Shown: positions 6,280-6,688 of the stretch, piece after piece
How positions within the stretch are numbered: position 1 is the first letter of the stretch
Layout of the letters: each line of letters begins with the position of its first letter
The notes under the pieces: generated by a model
The model's input: the letters and a program-made list of their open reading frames with translations, nothing else
Told to the model about the DNA's origin: nothing
The model's database searches: none
NCBI GenBank assembly: GCA_900757595.1
Contig: CAAEOL010000018.1
Span: forward strand, 1-6,688
Source: an uncultured Collinsella sp.
GTDB taxonomy: Bacteria > Actinomycetota > Coriobacteriia > Coriobacteriales > Coriobacteriaceae
Direction of reading: 5' to 3'
DNA length: 6,688 bases
Translations under genes and position numbers: made by a program

Positions 6280-6688
6280 ACTTCCTGAACATCTTCGAGG
6301 ACCACGTGGCCGGCATCTTCGGTGCCACCCGTGCCCCGTTCTCCTTTAAGAAGCTTGCCAAGCAGGCCGCTCGCGACATGGAGGATCAGACTCTTGTGAT
6401 CAACGGCGTCAACACGGCGCCGGCACTCTATACCATCCTTATCGCCGCCGACGACGATCCCATGCTCGCCCCGTTCTACCCCGAGCTTTCACGCGAGGTC
6501 CGCGAGTTTGTGAAGGCGCAGGCCGAAAAGCGCCGCTATGTCTTTGTCGGCGAGCCCCTCGTGCGCTTTATGATCGATCCGCAGCTGCGCGCCGGCAAGT
6601 TCTCGGTCTTTGCCGAGAACGTCGATGCCCCCACGCTCGGCCGCCTGTACGAAGAAGAGCGCGCCTATCAAAACGGCCTGGGCCAGAA
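6276..6688 (+). CDS. FhaA-like protein, N-terminal DUF3662 domain (runs off the window)
   Basis: The frame starts with GTG at 6276, overlapping the kinase stop TGA by 4 bp, with GGAGAG (6261-6266) upstream. It stays open for 137 codons to the window end. The visible part matches the pattern of the FhaA N-terminal domain (DUF3662): an opening NFLNIFEDHVAGIFG, an FKKLAKQAARDMEDQ helix, then a long amphipathic helix (LSREVREFVKAQAEKRRY) flowing into VFVGEPLVRFMIDPQLRAGKFSVFAE. In the family a long linker and a C-terminal phosphothreonine-binding FHA domain follow; these would lie beyond 6688 and are not seen. In mycobacteria FhaA works with PknB in control of cell-wall precursor export. The coupling to a kinase gene here supports a similar reader role. 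It is truncated only by the window edge. Confidence 0.85.
   Translation, partial: MNFLNIFEDHVAGIFGATRAPFSFKKLAKQAARDMEDQTLVINGVNTAPALYTILIAADDDPMLAPFYPELSREVREFVKAQAEKRRYVFVGEPLVRFMIDPQLRAGKFSVFAENVDAPTLGRLYEEERAYQNGLGQ

Overview
The window looks like a piece of a high-GC Actinomycetota chromosome of the Coriobacteriia type, most plausibly Collinsella or a close relative. This is inferred from the GC-rich core genes, a DnaX with a very long Ala/Pro-rich tail, and a Hanks-type kinase overlapping a gene with a FhaA-type N-terminal domain (DUF3662). No taxonomic marker such as rRNA is present.

Layout: (1) Positions 1-183 are non-coding and hold a perfect 36-bp palindrome (34-69) and a consensus -10 box (144-149). 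(2) 184-651 (+) encodes an unrecognised 155-residue protein with one N-terminal membrane anchor. (3) 674-934 (-) encodes an unrecognised 86-residue soluble protein, convergent with the previous gene and 54 bp downstream of dnaX on the same strand. These two genes look lower in GC than the rest and may be accessory. (4) 989-3445 (-) is dnaX, the tau/gamma clamp-loader subunit of DNA polymerase III, 818 residues. (5) A 115-bp divergent intergenic region separates dnaX from a 238-residue YcxB-like membrane protein with a lysine-rich tail (3561-4277, +). (6) 4426-6279 (+) is a membrane Ser/Thr protein kinase whose C-terminal half is a polytopic Ala-rich membrane domain rather than PASTA repeats. 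(7) Overlapping its stop by 4 bp, a GTG-started gene (6276 to the window end) encodes the N-terminal part of a FhaA-like protein.

The kinase and the FhaA-like protein very probably form a translationally coupled signalling pair, the FHA protein acting as a phosphothreonine reader downstream of the kinase. This is the start of a module that in actinobacteria is linked to cell-wall growth and division. The replication gene dnaX and the YcxB-like gene share only a divergent promoter region. No RNA gene, CRISPR array, insertion sequence or clear mobile element is visible. Most of the window is ordinary core genome. The points deserving a second look are the perfect palindrome, the small gene behind dnaX, the repeated Pro-Trp motifs in the DnaX tail, and the non-RD, PASTA-less kinase.
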